Source: Eubacteriaceae bacterium Marseille-Q4139
Lineage (GTDB): Bacteria > Bacillota > Clostridia > Lachnospirales > Lachnospiraceae
NCBI GenBank assembly: GCA_018223415.1
Contig: JAGTTQ010000001.1
Span: 800,153-864,152, forward strand
Direction: 5' to 3'
Length of the DNA stretch: 64,000 nt
Part shown: positions 50,038-57,954 of the stretch, piece by piece
Position numbering within the stretch: the first letter of the stretch is position 1
Layout: every line of letters begins with the position of its first letter
Made by a program: the position numbers and the translations under genes
Notes under the pieces: generated by a model
The model's database searches: none
Told to the model about the DNA's origin: nothing
The model's input: only the letters and a program-made list of their open reading frames with translations

Positions 50038-50140
50038 GTTTTTTCCTTTCCCGCCATAAATATAAGAACTGTTCCGCCTCCGCCTGGTCGAACGGCAGCA
50101 TATACGAAGTCCGTTCTGCGTGCAGACTTATGTATTGCAT
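50006..50140 (-). CDS. Candidate 44-residue small protein upstream of the split ATP-grasp gene
   Basis: This short ORF has a strong ribosome-binding site (GAGAGGAGAA, 8 nt before the ATG) and a consensus promoter 50 bp upstream. Its stop lies inside the ATP-grasp gene, overlapping it by 32 nt in another frame. It begins MQYISLHAERTSYMLPFDQ. The first part resembles the radical SAM start (MQYEGQICRPPMERASFMLP) in protein and DNA, but the iron-sulfur cysteines are missing. It may be the decayed start of a duplicated radical SAM gene, a coupling leader, or a real small protein. Confidence 0.45.
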   Translation of the reverse strand: MQYISLHAERTSYMLPFDQAEAEQFLYLWRERKKHEKAADAGEQ

Positions 50141-50189
50141 GAGGGATTCTCCTCTCTCAATAGAGGGATAAAGGGGTTTTCTTATCAAT

Positions 50190-50218
50190 ATTATAGGGCG
50201 TTTGGGGGAAGATTTCAA
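50190..50218 (-). promoter_or_regulatory. Internal promoter before the small ORF and the split ATP-grasp gene
   Basis: TTGAAA (50218-50213), a 17-bp spacer and a perfect TATAAT (50195-50190) face left and overlap the stop of the upstream ATP-grasp gene. The distal genes can therefore be transcribed apart from the main polysaccharide operon. Confidence 0.68.
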
Positions 50219-51468
50219 GATGGCTGGTTTTCCTGAATCTCCGGCCCATTATAACGAACCATGATATCTTCTCCTTCCGTATCAAGTACGGATACCGTTC
50301 TGTTAATATACCGAAGTTTTTCTATCATCTGTTCTTTTGTAGCCGTTGAAAAATTGATGGTAAACAGTAGATTTCCCTTTTCTTTCTGTTCCTCCAGGCG
50401 CATCCCTTCATAACAATTCATATGCAGATACAGGTGTTCCAGATGTGCGGAAAGTTCCTGGACTCCACGAATACTTGCAATTACACATGGTTTATGAGAC
50501 CATATACAATAAGTGCAAAGAACCCGTCCGCCAGTTTGATACGGAACAATAGTCAAATCTGTTTTCCCATCCAGAGATATATCCGTAATCAGCTTGATCT
50601 GGTCAACACCGATAGCTTCTTTCAGCATATTGAAAAGTCCCAGGCCATCAAGTCTACTATTCACCTCAAGAAAATATATCTTTCCTGTCTCTTTATCTGC
50701 AATGGTCTGGAAAAACGCAATCCCATTCGCAAAGCCGATATCTTTCAGGAGTTTCCGCACCTTCTTGTCATACTTTTCAAGATATACTGCTTCCCACTCT
50801 GTCCTGGAATAGCTAAGGCAATAACACATGGTGGATTCGTCCGGATTCACCCGGGTCTCCGACAAAGAAATAAGCTCCGGATGCCCATCTACAATTATAT
50901 AGCTTGTGTTAAATTGATTTCCCCTGATATATTTTTCTATCACAATCTTTCCAGTAGGGGAATTTTCTCTGGCCAACCGGCATGCCTCTCCAAATTTATC
51001 TATGTGCTCACAAATTGTGATCCCCCGGTTAAAACAGTTGTCCGCCGGCTTCACGATAACAGGACAATCGCTTTCTGTTGGGAAATTTTCCTCCGAAAAC
51101 TCCTCTGCAACAGGAAGCCCATGTTTTTTACACATCTTCCTGAATTCCAGCTTATCATGTACATAGCTCCAGGCTCTAGGAGAAATGTAAAACGGAAGCC
51201 CGAGACGCTCTGCCAGCTTCAGGGCAGTCTCCAAGTTTGGCTCACTTGTCGTCGCCAGGATACCATCTGGTTTTTCCTCAAGGCATTTCTGATAAATGGC
51301 TTCTTCGTCCCGCGTGCTGATATTCCAAACCTCGTCTGCCAGCTGCTTGGCCGGCGACTCTTCCACAGGCAGGTAGTCTGTCACAATCAGACGATCTCCT
51401 CTCTTCTTTATATACTCTGCCACTTCCCGGTATCCGGTGTTGCTTCCAATCAATAACAAGGTTTTCAT
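50215..51468 (-). CDS. ATP-grasp ligase (carbamoyl-phosphate-synthase-like), intact paralogue
   Basis: This 417-residue enzyme has a pre-ATP-grasp Rossmann-like domain (about 1-110). The ATP-grasp fold with IVKPADNCFNRG, IVIEKYIRGNQF and metal-binding YFLEVNSRLDG follows, then a C-terminal domain. Such ligases join a carboxylate to an amine or thiol through an acyl phosphate. In polysaccharide clusters they may add amino acids to uronic acid carboxyls, which is inference here. It is 1 nt after the WecG-type gene, whose end carries its ribosome-binding site, so the two are coupled. It is a tandem paralogue of the IS-split gene. Confidence 0.85.
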   Translation of the reverse strand: MKTLLLIGSNTGYREVAEYIKKRGDRLIVTDYLPVEESPAKQLADEVWNISTRDEEAIYQKCLEEKPDGILATTSEPNLETALKLAERLGLPFYISPRAWSYVHDKLEFRKMCKKHGLPVAEEFSEENFPTESDCPVIVKPADNCFNRGITICEHIDKFGEACRLARENSPTGKIVIEKYIRGNQFNTSYIIVDGHPELISLSETRVNPDESTMCYCLSYSRTEWEAVYLEKYDKKVRKLLKDIGFANGIAFFQTIADKETGKIYFLEVNSRLDGLGLFNMLKEAIGVDQIKLITDISLDGKTDLTIVPYQTGGRVLCTYCIWSHKPCVIASIRGVQELSAHLEHLYLHMNCYEGMRLEEQKEKGNLLFTINFSTATKEQMIEKLRYINRTVSVLDTEGEDIMVRYNGPEIQENQPS

Positions 51469-51469
51469 T

Positions 51470-52225
51470 TTATTCTCCCCATGACCGATATTTAAATACC
51501 ATAGCTAAAATCCTTAAATCATCCACAAAATATCTCTTGAATAGTCTGCGAGGTTCTTTCAGGAAACGGTAAAACCATTCCATTCCTATACTGCTGATCC
51601 ATCTGGGACAGCGTTTTACTGTCCCTGCCAGGAAGTCTACGGTTGCCCCTGCACAGATGGACAAAAGAGCTCCATATTCTCTGCTGTGCTCATAAATAAA
51701 CTTTTCCTGCTTGGGACATCCAAAACAAACAATCAAGATCTCAGGAGACGCTTCTGCAATCATTCTTTTTATTTTAGCCAGTTCTTCTTTGTCCTTTTCA
51801 AACTGCATTGGCGGAGAGTAAGTCCCGCAAATTGTAATATTAGGTATGCGTTTTTTCAGATTAGCCGCTGCCCTTTGAGGTACCCCTTCCGCCCCTCCTA
51901 AGAGAAATATTTTCCATCCTTTATCGGCAGCCTCACGGCAAAGCGCCGGAACAAAATCCGAGCCCGAAACTTTCTCTTTCAATGGTCTTCCATACAAATA
52001 TGAAATCCAGACAAGCGGCATTCCATCTACCATCGCAAAATCTGCTTCATTGATGATTTTCCTGAGATATTCGTCCTTATCCGCTTTTACCGCCACATCC
52101 ACATTAACAAATACCATTTGAGAAGGCGTCCTGCCCATAATCCGCTTCTCTGCCTCGAAAAGGAGTTCTTTTTGCGACAGATTATCAACATATAAATTCA
52201 GCAGCTTCTCTTTATTTTCCCTCAC
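51470..52225 (-). CDS. WecG/TagA/CpsF-family glycosyltransferase
   Basis: This 251-residue GT26 enzyme transfers an N-acetylaminosugar or other sugar from UDP to a lipid-linked acceptor. Signatures are the N-terminal VFVNVDVAVKADKD, the acceptor loop MVDGMPLVW, GGAEGVPQRAAANL and the C-terminal GCPKQEKFI. The GTG at 52225 (AGAGGGGATG upstream) is preferred over an earlier in-frame ATG, because that would overlap the preceding gene. It is peripheral to the membrane. In this operon it probably adds an early sugar of the repeat unit. Confidence 0.88.
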   Translation of the reverse strand: MRENKEKLLNLYVDNLSQKELLFEAEKRIMGRTPSQMVFVNVDVAVKADKDEYLRKIINEADFAMVDGMPLVWISYLYGRPLKEKVSGSDFVPALCREAADKGWKIFLLGGAEGVPQRAAANLKKRIPNITICGTYSPPMQFEKDKEELAKIKRMIAEASPEILIVCFGCPKQEKFIYEHSREYGALLSICAGATVDFLAGTVKRCPRWISSIGMEWFYRFLKEPRRLFKRYFVDDLRILAMVFKYRSWGE

Positions 52226-52244
52226 TATGTCATCCCCTCTGAGA

Positions 52245-53315
52245 TTATTCAGCCTTAAGCAAATCCTCATAAATAGATATAAGGTGCCTCAAATGAACAG
52301 GAAATGAGAACTCATTTCGGATTTTCATGAAAGCATTATCACTATACTCTTTTCTGGTCTCCGGGCATAGAATCATCTCCTTCATAACCAAAGATAGCTT
52401 GGAAACATCTCCAGGCTGTATTAACCGCCCATTTTTTGAGTCTTCAACCACCTCGGAAATGGAGCCCACCTCTGTTGATACATTCGGAATTCCATAGCTC
52501 ATCGTTTCTAAAATTGCCATGGGCAGCCCCTCACTGTAAGACGGCAAAACATGCAATATGGTCTCGGAAAAGCATTTTTCCCGTTCTCCTTTCTCAAGCC
52601 AGCCACAATATTTCACTCGTGTCTCCAGTGAGCGCGCATGAATCCTTTCCCGAACATTGCCTTCTACATCGTCCCCATAGAGCATTAGGCAAATATCCTC
52701 CGGAATTTCGTCCAGAATATTAGAAAAAGCGTCCAGCAGATCTTCTATCCCTTTTTGTTTCGTCAGCATCCCATAAAACAACAGATTCTTGCCTTCATTG
52801 TTATACAGATTTTCGGATGGTGTATGAACAGCATTATGAAGCACCAAAACTTTCTTCCGATTCTTTTCTCCCATTACGCGTTCCATAAAAGGCACCCAGT
52901 TTTTTCCCAGAACAAGCATTCTGTCTGCCTGGCAAAAAATCCATGCTGTCAGTGTTCTTACCGGAAGGCGCTGCCTGCTGTACCATTCTTCAATCGGGCC
53001 GGCATGCATATGAATTACCGTTTTGGCCCCCAACGCCTTTGCAATGACAATCACAATTCCTTTCCGAAAAACACTCCCTCTTTCTGCCATATGCACATGG
53101 ACGATATCCGTTTTATCGGTCAGAATCAGACCTATGATTCTTATCATTGCGCCCGCAAATTTGAGCAGCTTTATCGGAATGCTGCCGCGTGTTGCAGTAG
53201 ATATATATTTCAGATTTGTCTGCGTACGAAATCGTTTGCTTTTCAGATAATTCTCTGAAACTGTGAGCATTCCGCCCACAACCTTCTGATCCACTCCCAC
53301 CATTAGCACTTTCAT
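52245..53315 (-). CDS. GT4-family glycosyltransferase
   Basis: This 356-residue retaining transferase has the GT-B fold. It has an N-terminal glycine-rich VVGGMLTVSENYL, an acceptor region with HVHMAERGS, and the donor-binding C-terminal motif PSYSEGLPMAILETMSYGIPNVST with the family EX7E. It is 11 bp downstream of ugd. The sugar donor is not predictable. It presumably extends the polysaccharide repeat unit on undecaprenyl diphosphate at the inner membrane face. Confidence 0.88.
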   Translation of the reverse strand: MKVLMVGVDQKVVGGMLTVSENYLKSKRFRTQTNLKYISTATRGSIPIKLLKFAGAMIRIIGLILTDKTDIVHVHMAERGSVFRKGIVIVIAKALGAKTVIHMHAGPIEEWYSRQRLPVRTLTAWIFCQADRMLVLGKNWVPFMERVMGEKNRKKVLVLHNAVHTPSENLYNNEGKNLLFYGMLTKQKGIEDLLDAFSNILDEIPEDICLMLYGDDVEGNVRERIHARSLETRVKYCGWLEKGEREKCFSETILHVLPSYSEGLPMAILETMSYGIPNVSTEVGSISEVVEDSKNGRLIQPGDVSKLSLVMKEMILCPETRKEYSDNAFMKIRNEFSFPVHLRHLISIYEDLLKAE

Positions 53316-53326
53316 TGTCCTGCTAC

Positions 53327-54556
53327 CTAATCCCTTTTAAAAATATCCCTCGTATATACCTTATGTTTCACATCATCAAGACAACTGTCATATCGGTTTG
53401 CCACAATCAGCCTGCTTTTCATTTTAAATTCTTTTAAATCCGCAGTCACCATACACCCGCAGAAGTCCGTCTGGCCTCTCAGCGCCGGCTCATAAATGAG
53501 CATCGCTATCCCCTCACGTTTTATGTTCTCCATGACTTTTAAAATACTGCTCTGGCGAAAATTATCAGAATTACTCTTCATTGTTAAACGAAAAATCCCG
53601 ACCACAGTATTTGGAGTCTGCTCCGCTTTTGTCTCATCTTTCCGCAGCAGTTCCACAATCCGCTCAGCGATGTAATCTGTCCGAATTTTATTGCTTTCCA
53701 CTACTGCCCCTATTAACTTCTCCGGTACATCCTGATAATTCGCCACCAATTGTTTTGTATCCTTAGGAAGACAATACCCCCCATAGCCAAAACTGGGATT
53801 ATTGTAATAATCACCAATTCGTGGATCTGCACAGACACCTTTTATAATTTGCCTGGTATCCAATCCCTTCATCTCTGCATAGGTATCCATTTCATTAAAA
53901 TACGCGATCCGCAAAGCAAGGTATGAATTAGCAAATAACTTTACTGCCTCTGCCTCCGAATACCCCATATAATAGACGGGGACATTTTCTCTTTCTGAGC
54001 CTTCCTTCAAAATATCTCCCAAAACGGCAGCTGCCGCTTCAGACGTTTCTTCCTTATCGCAGCCAATAATAATTCTGGAAGGAAACAGATTATCATACAG
54101 TGCCTTCGTCTCCCGTAAAAATTCCGGGCAGAACAGAATACATCTGCCCTTCAGTTTCTCTGCTGCCTTCTGAGTAAAGCCTACCGGAACCGTAGATTTT
54201 ATAACCAGAGCCGCTCTGGGATTACTCTCGGCTGCCTGCTGGAGCACAGTCTCCACCAATGATGTATCAAAGAAGTTTTTCTCCGGACTGTAATCCGTAG
54301 GAACCGCAATCACTATAAAGTCAGCATCTTTATATGCCCTGGCCATATCCAAAGTTGCTTCCAATTCCAGCGTTTTCTCTTTCAGATACGCTTCAATACA
54401 GGAATCCTGGATCGGAGACTCTCTGCGGTTAATTTTTTCCACCCGTTCCTGAAGAATATCAAGGATACAAACCTTATGACGCTGTGCCAGCAATACGGCA
54501 ACCGACAATCCCACATAACCTGCTCCGACCACTGTAATCTTCATTGTCTGTTCCAT
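53327..54556 (-). CDS. ugd: UDP-glucose 6-dehydrogenase
   Basis: This 409-residue enzyme oxidises UDP-glucose to UDP-glucuronate with two NAD+. It has the Rossmann start KITVVGAGYVGLSVAVLLAQ, KSTVPVGFT, the catalytic lysine and asparagine region EAVKLFANSYLALRIAYFNE, and the catalytic cysteine in GYGGYCLPKDTKQL. It closely resembles the short E. coli Ugd type. The C-terminal YTRDIFKRD is also typical. The ATG at 54556 follows GGAAGG; MKITVV at 54544 is an alternative. With the epimerase upstream it provides uronic acid precursors. Confidence 0.93.
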   Translation of the reverse strand: MEQTMKITVVGAGYVGLSVAVLLAQRHKVCILDILQERVEKINRRESPIQDSCIEAYLKEKTLELEATLDMARAYKDADFIVIAVPTDYSPEKNFFDTSLVETVLQQAAESNPRAALVIKSTVPVGFTQKAAEKLKGRCILFCPEFLRETKALYDNLFPSRIIIGCDKEETSEAAAAVLGDILKEGSERENVPVYYMGYSEAEAVKLFANSYLALRIAYFNEMDTYAEMKGLDTRQIIKGVCADPRIGDYYNNPSFGYGGYCLPKDTKQLVANYQDVPEKLIGAVVESNKIRTDYIAERIVELLRKDETKAEQTPNTVVGIFRLTMKSNSDNFRQSSILKVMENIKREGIAMLIYEPALRGQTDFCGCMVTADLKEFKMKSRLIVANRYDSCLDDVKHKVYTRDIFKRD

Positions 54557-54586
54557 ACCAACCTTCCTTCCACAGGCAGTGCCTTC

Positions 54587-55645
54587 TCATTCTCTCATGT
54601 AATATTCATAATACCATTCCGCAAATTTTCTCAATCCCTCCCGAAGCGGAACCGATGGGCGAAATCCAAAATCCCTCTCCAGGGATTCCGTATCTGCACA
54701 GGTGACAACTACATCTCCTGGCTGCATGGGCACCAATTCCATATGAGAATCCAGATCATAATCCTTATCCAGAATCTCTGCACGGATCAGCTCCTCGCGC
54801 AAAACTCTGACAAACTCTATTAAATCCTCCGGATGGCTGTTGCCGATGTTGTAGATTGCATACGGCGGAACAGAAAGCCCGCGTTCGTCCCATCCCTTTT
54901 CCGGAGCTGCCTGAAGAACTTTTATAATTCCTTCCGTCACATCATCAATATATGTAAAATCTCGTTTGCATTTTCCATAATTAAAAAGCCTGATCGTTTC
55001 GCCCCGGACCATCTTGTCCGTAAAGCTGTAATAAGCCATATCTGGTCTTCCGGCCGGGCCATAAACGGTAAAAAAACGGAGCCCGGTAGACGGAATATCA
55101 TACAGTCTGGAATATGCATTTGCTAAAAGCTCGTCGGACTTTTTTGTCGCCGCATATAAGCTGACAGGCCAATCCGCCTGATCCTCCTCTGAGTATGGTA
55201 CTTTCTGGTTTGCCCCATATACAGATGAGCTGGATGCAAAAACAAGATGCTCAACAGGATAATGCCGGCACGCCTCTAATATATTAAAAAATCCCACGAT
55301 ATTTGTTTCAATATAAGTATCCGGAAAATCAATGGAATAACGGACTCCGGCCTGCGCTGCCAGGTTCACCACAACATGAGGCCTATACACGGAAAATATG
55401 TTCTGCACAAATTCTTTATCGGAGATGGATCCCTTAACAAACCGAAAACATGCATAACCCTTCAGCCGTTCCAGCCTGCCTCTCTTCAAATGCGTATCAT
55501 AATAATCATTGATATTATCTATACCGATCAAAGAACAGTCGGGAAATATGTTGCATATTTTTTCCGCGAGCCCTGCGCCAATGAAGCCTGCGGCACCTGT
55601 AATCAGTATTCTCTTTCCATGAAGCGGCACATTTCTTGGTTTCAT
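54587..55645 (-). CDS. NAD-dependent epimerase, UDP-glucuronate 4-epimerase-like
   Basis: This 352-residue extended SDR enzyme has GAAGFIGAGLAEKI, the LVFASSSSVYGANQKVP serine and the catalytic YAATKK. DNINDYYDTHLKRGRL and TGLRFFTVYGPAGRPDMAYYSFTDKM are hallmarks of GalE/Gae enzymes that act on UDP-glucuronate. It probably makes UDP-galacturonate from the Ugd product. The ATG at 55645 overlaps the acyltransferase stop as ATGA. A longer ORF to 55747 is not supported. UDP-glucose epimerisation is an alternative. Confidence 0.88.
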   Translation of the reverse strand: MKPRNVPLHGKRILITGAAGFIGAGLAEKICNIFPDCSLIGIDNINDYYDTHLKRGRLERLKGYACFRFVKGSISDKEFVQNIFSVYRPHVVVNLAAQAGVRYSIDFPDTYIETNIVGFFNILEACRHYPVEHLVFASSSSVYGANQKVPYSEEDQADWPVSLYAATKKSDELLANAYSRLYDIPSTGLRFFTVYGPAGRPDMAYYSFTDKMVRGETIRLFNYGKCKRDFTYIDDVTEGIIKVLQAAPEKGWDERGLSVPPYAIYNIGNSHPEDLIEFVRVLREELIRAEILDKDYDLDSHMELVPMQPGDVVVTCADTESLERDFGFRPSVPLREGLRKFAEWYYEYYMRE

Positions 55646-56184
55646 ATTGCATCCTTTCTGACGAGCTCTGTTTTTCGCTGGCTTGTTATCGCTTTTTCCA
55701 GATACTTTCTCTTTTCTGCTGCCCCCAGATGCTTCGTCTTCACGCATCTGTTTCTGTTTTTTTCATAATACTCTTCTACGGTCTGAATAACCCTGGCCGG
55801 AACCCCGACTGCCACAGAACCAGACGGAATGTCATGCGTCACCACTGCTCCGCAGCCGATGATGCAGTTTTCACCGATATGAACCCCTGGCATGAGAATA
55901 CTGTTCAATCCTATATGAGTGTTCCTGCCGATTCGTATTTCTCCGAAACGGTCTGCGTTTTCCAGCCATCCTAAACCGCGCAATGTCCACATTCCGCCGT
56001 CATGTGTCACAAATTTAACTCCGGATGTAATTCTCACATGATCGCCGATCCAAATCAGATATGGCTCACTGCCAAATTCCACATCCCGGCAGATATCGCA
56101 CCCTTCGCCAATATGAAGCCCCTGGTGTCTCAGCATCGCATAATAGGATTTTTCACTCAGCAGACCTCTCAATATTCGATTCAT
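55642..56184 (-). CDS. Hexapeptide-repeat acyltransferase
   Basis: This 180-residue left-handed beta-helix enzyme has repeats such as IGEGCDICRDVEFG, IGRNTHIGLNSILMPGVHIGEN and the catalytic histidine in FVTHDGG. It resembles capsule O-acetyltransferases of the CapG/WcaF type, which use acetyl-CoA. It should acetylate a sugar of the polysaccharide. The ATG at 56184 has CGGAGGAAG, and the first 32 bases overlap the end of the WbqC gene. The C-terminal basic tail is unusual. Confidence 0.85.
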   Translation of the reverse strand: MNRILRGLLSEKSYYAMLRHQGLHIGEGCDICRDVEFGSEPYLIWIGDHVRITSGVKFVTHDGGMWTLRGLGWLENADRFGEIRIGRNTHIGLNSILMPGVHIGENCIIGCGAVVTHDIPSGSVAVGVPARVIQTVEEYYEKNRNRCVKTKHLGAAEKRKYLEKAITSQRKTELVRKDAI

Positions 56185-56908
56185 TTTCTTCCTCCGTCTC
56201 TTCCCGTCCCGGAACGATCACATACTCGCCCAAAAACTCTTGAATTCGTTTTACCGGATTAAACATCATGACATCCAGAATTGACAATCCCGGGACAAAT
56301 ACACTGCCAAATTGTTCATATTCAATTACTCCGGTCTCTACAAAGCCAAGCTGAATTTTATGCTCCTGAAACCTGCTTCCCGAATAAAGTGCCTGCCCGC
56401 CAATCGCATTATAATATTCACTGGCTCCGAGATGGTCGCATATGTCCAAAATCCTTTCCTGCCCTTTCCGTGAATGATCTTTCTCAAGTTCAGAAGATAG
56501 CAGAATTGGAGTTTCAATTTCCAAATATTCACAAATTTTCCGTATAGAGTCCGTAAGATACTCCGACAGGTTCCTTTGCTCGTCATCCACAATCCCGCAA
56601 AACAATGGATATACAGAATCAAAATAGGGAGCCCTCTTATATGCCAGTTCTACTTTTCTTTTTGCCCTTAGCCTCTCCTTTTCGTCCCAGTTTACCTGAA
56701 GCTCATTGATTTTTCGATTCTGACTGGCCTTACTGACAGGAAGGTTCAGATAGGCAGGTTCTCCGTGAATCAAAATGCGGTTGCGGTTAATCCATCCTCT
56801 TCCAATATAGTTTACATCATCCAATATGACATATGCATCCACTGCATTCAGCAGCTGCCAATATCCGATATATGGAAGAAAATATGGCTGCATAATTCCA
56901 AGCTTCAT
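56153..56908 (-). CDS. WbqC-family protein
   Basis: This 251-residue protein has the conserved start GIMQPYFLPYIGYWQLLNAV and the VILDDVNYIGRGWINRNRIL and YLNLPVSKASQ motifs. WbqC proteins occur in O-antigen and capsule clusters and are thought to be aminotransfer or ligation accessory enzymes. The biochemical role is not settled. The ATG overlaps the GT2 stop as ATGA, so it is translationally coupled. It may work with the aminotransferase and the ATP-grasp ligases. Confidence 0.85.
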   Translation of the reverse strand: MKLGIMQPYFLPYIGYWQLLNAVDAYVILDDVNYIGRGWINRNRILIHGEPAYLNLPVSKASQNRKINELQVNWDEKERLRAKRKVELAYKRAPYFDSVYPLFCGIVDDEQRNLSEYLTDSIRKICEYLEIETPILLSSELEKDHSRKGQERILDICDHLGASEYYNAIGGQALYSGSRFQEHKIQLGFVETGVIEYEQFGSVFVPGLSILDVMMFNPVKRIQEFLGEYVIVPGREETEEENESNIERSAE

Positions 56909-57921
56909 CTCTTTCTCCTTTGCATAATCCCAACGAAACGGCAGAAAATACTTAAGGCCCTGTAATGTCCCCGAATGAGAAGTCTCGTAGAAAGCCTGAA
57001 ACGAACCCTCATGCTTTCCGTGCGCACATAATTTTTAAGGCTCTTATAAACCACAGAAGCTTTCATTTCTTCAAACGCTGCATTCTTTTCTCTGCCGCTT
57101 TTAATACCGAATACAATATCCGCCATACAATAATTTAAAGCCAGGAAATAATGATTTGCCAGAATCTCCATGTTCACATTTTCCGGATACTGCTTTAAAT
57201 ACTCCAAAAGAATTTTCCTCGTTTCATTAACCATCCGGAAACGATATGGAAATACACGTCCTGTTGCACTTTGAGGCTCACCGCACCTATAATAATAAAG
57301 CGATTCCTTCAGATAAAACACCTTTCCTGCCTCAAACAGCCAGGGCAGCCCTATGATCAGATCCTCCCCCTGGCAGATGTCCAAATATTTATGATACCGC
57401 TTTGGATCCACAATCCTGCGTCTTACTGTCTTTCTCCACAGCGGATTCATAACAAAAGACTCTGACAATCTCTGCGCAATAAACTCTTTGTCCAAAAAGC
57501 CTGCGCATTCACCTATTGGAGTATCCGGAACAATCTTTTCTTTTCCTTTTTCTGTGTAAACTTTATTAGAATCAAATAAAATCAGTTCCGCATTGCTTTC
57601 CTGAATCGCTTTGTCAAGCTTCTCCAGAGCGTTTTTCTCCATCCAATCATCTGCATCGCAAAAAACGAGATATTCTCCTGCTGCCTGCTGCATCATGGAT
57701 ATTCTGGTTCTGAAGATGCCTTGATTCTTTTGAAAAAAAACATGGATCCTTTTGTCGTTTAACGCAAACTCATCTGCAATTTCCCCCGAACGGTCTGATG
57801 ATCCGTCATTCAGGAGAATCACCTCAAAGTCTTCAAAAGTCTGTTCTAAAAGTGACTCCAGACATTTTTTAATATGCAATTCCCCATTATAAACCGGCAC
57901 CAGTACGCTAAACCGCGGCAT
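56905..57921 (-). CDS. GT2-family glycosyltransferase
   Basis: This 338-residue inverting transferase has the GT-A start FSVLVPVYNGELHIKKCLESLL and the metal-binding DDW in YLVFCDADDWME. C-terminal hydrophobic and basic stretches (LSTRLLIRGHYRAL) may bind membrane. The sequence style is like the WaaB/EpsE group of capsule transferases. The donor sugar cannot be told. The ribosome-binding site is AGGGG. It is coupled to wbqC by a 4-bp overlap. Confidence 0.88.
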   Translation of the reverse strand: MPRFSVLVPVYNGELHIKKCLESLLEQTFEDFEVILLNDGSSDRSGEIADEFALNDKRIHVFFQKNQGIFRTRISMMQQAAGEYLVFCDADDWMEKNALEKLDKAIQESNAELILFDSNKVYTEKGKEKIVPDTPIGECAGFLDKEFIAQRLSESFVMNPLWRKTVRRRIVDPKRYHKYLDICQGEDLIIGLPWLFEAGKVFYLKESLYYYRCGEPQSATGRVFPYRFRMVNETRKILLEYLKQYPENVNMEILANHYFLALNYCMADIVFGIKSGREKNAAFEEMKASVVYKSLKNYVRTESMRVRFRLSTRLLIRGHYRALSIFCRFVGIMQRRKR

Positions 57922-57954
57922 TTTTTCCCCTTTCTGTATTGAGGTTTCCCCACC

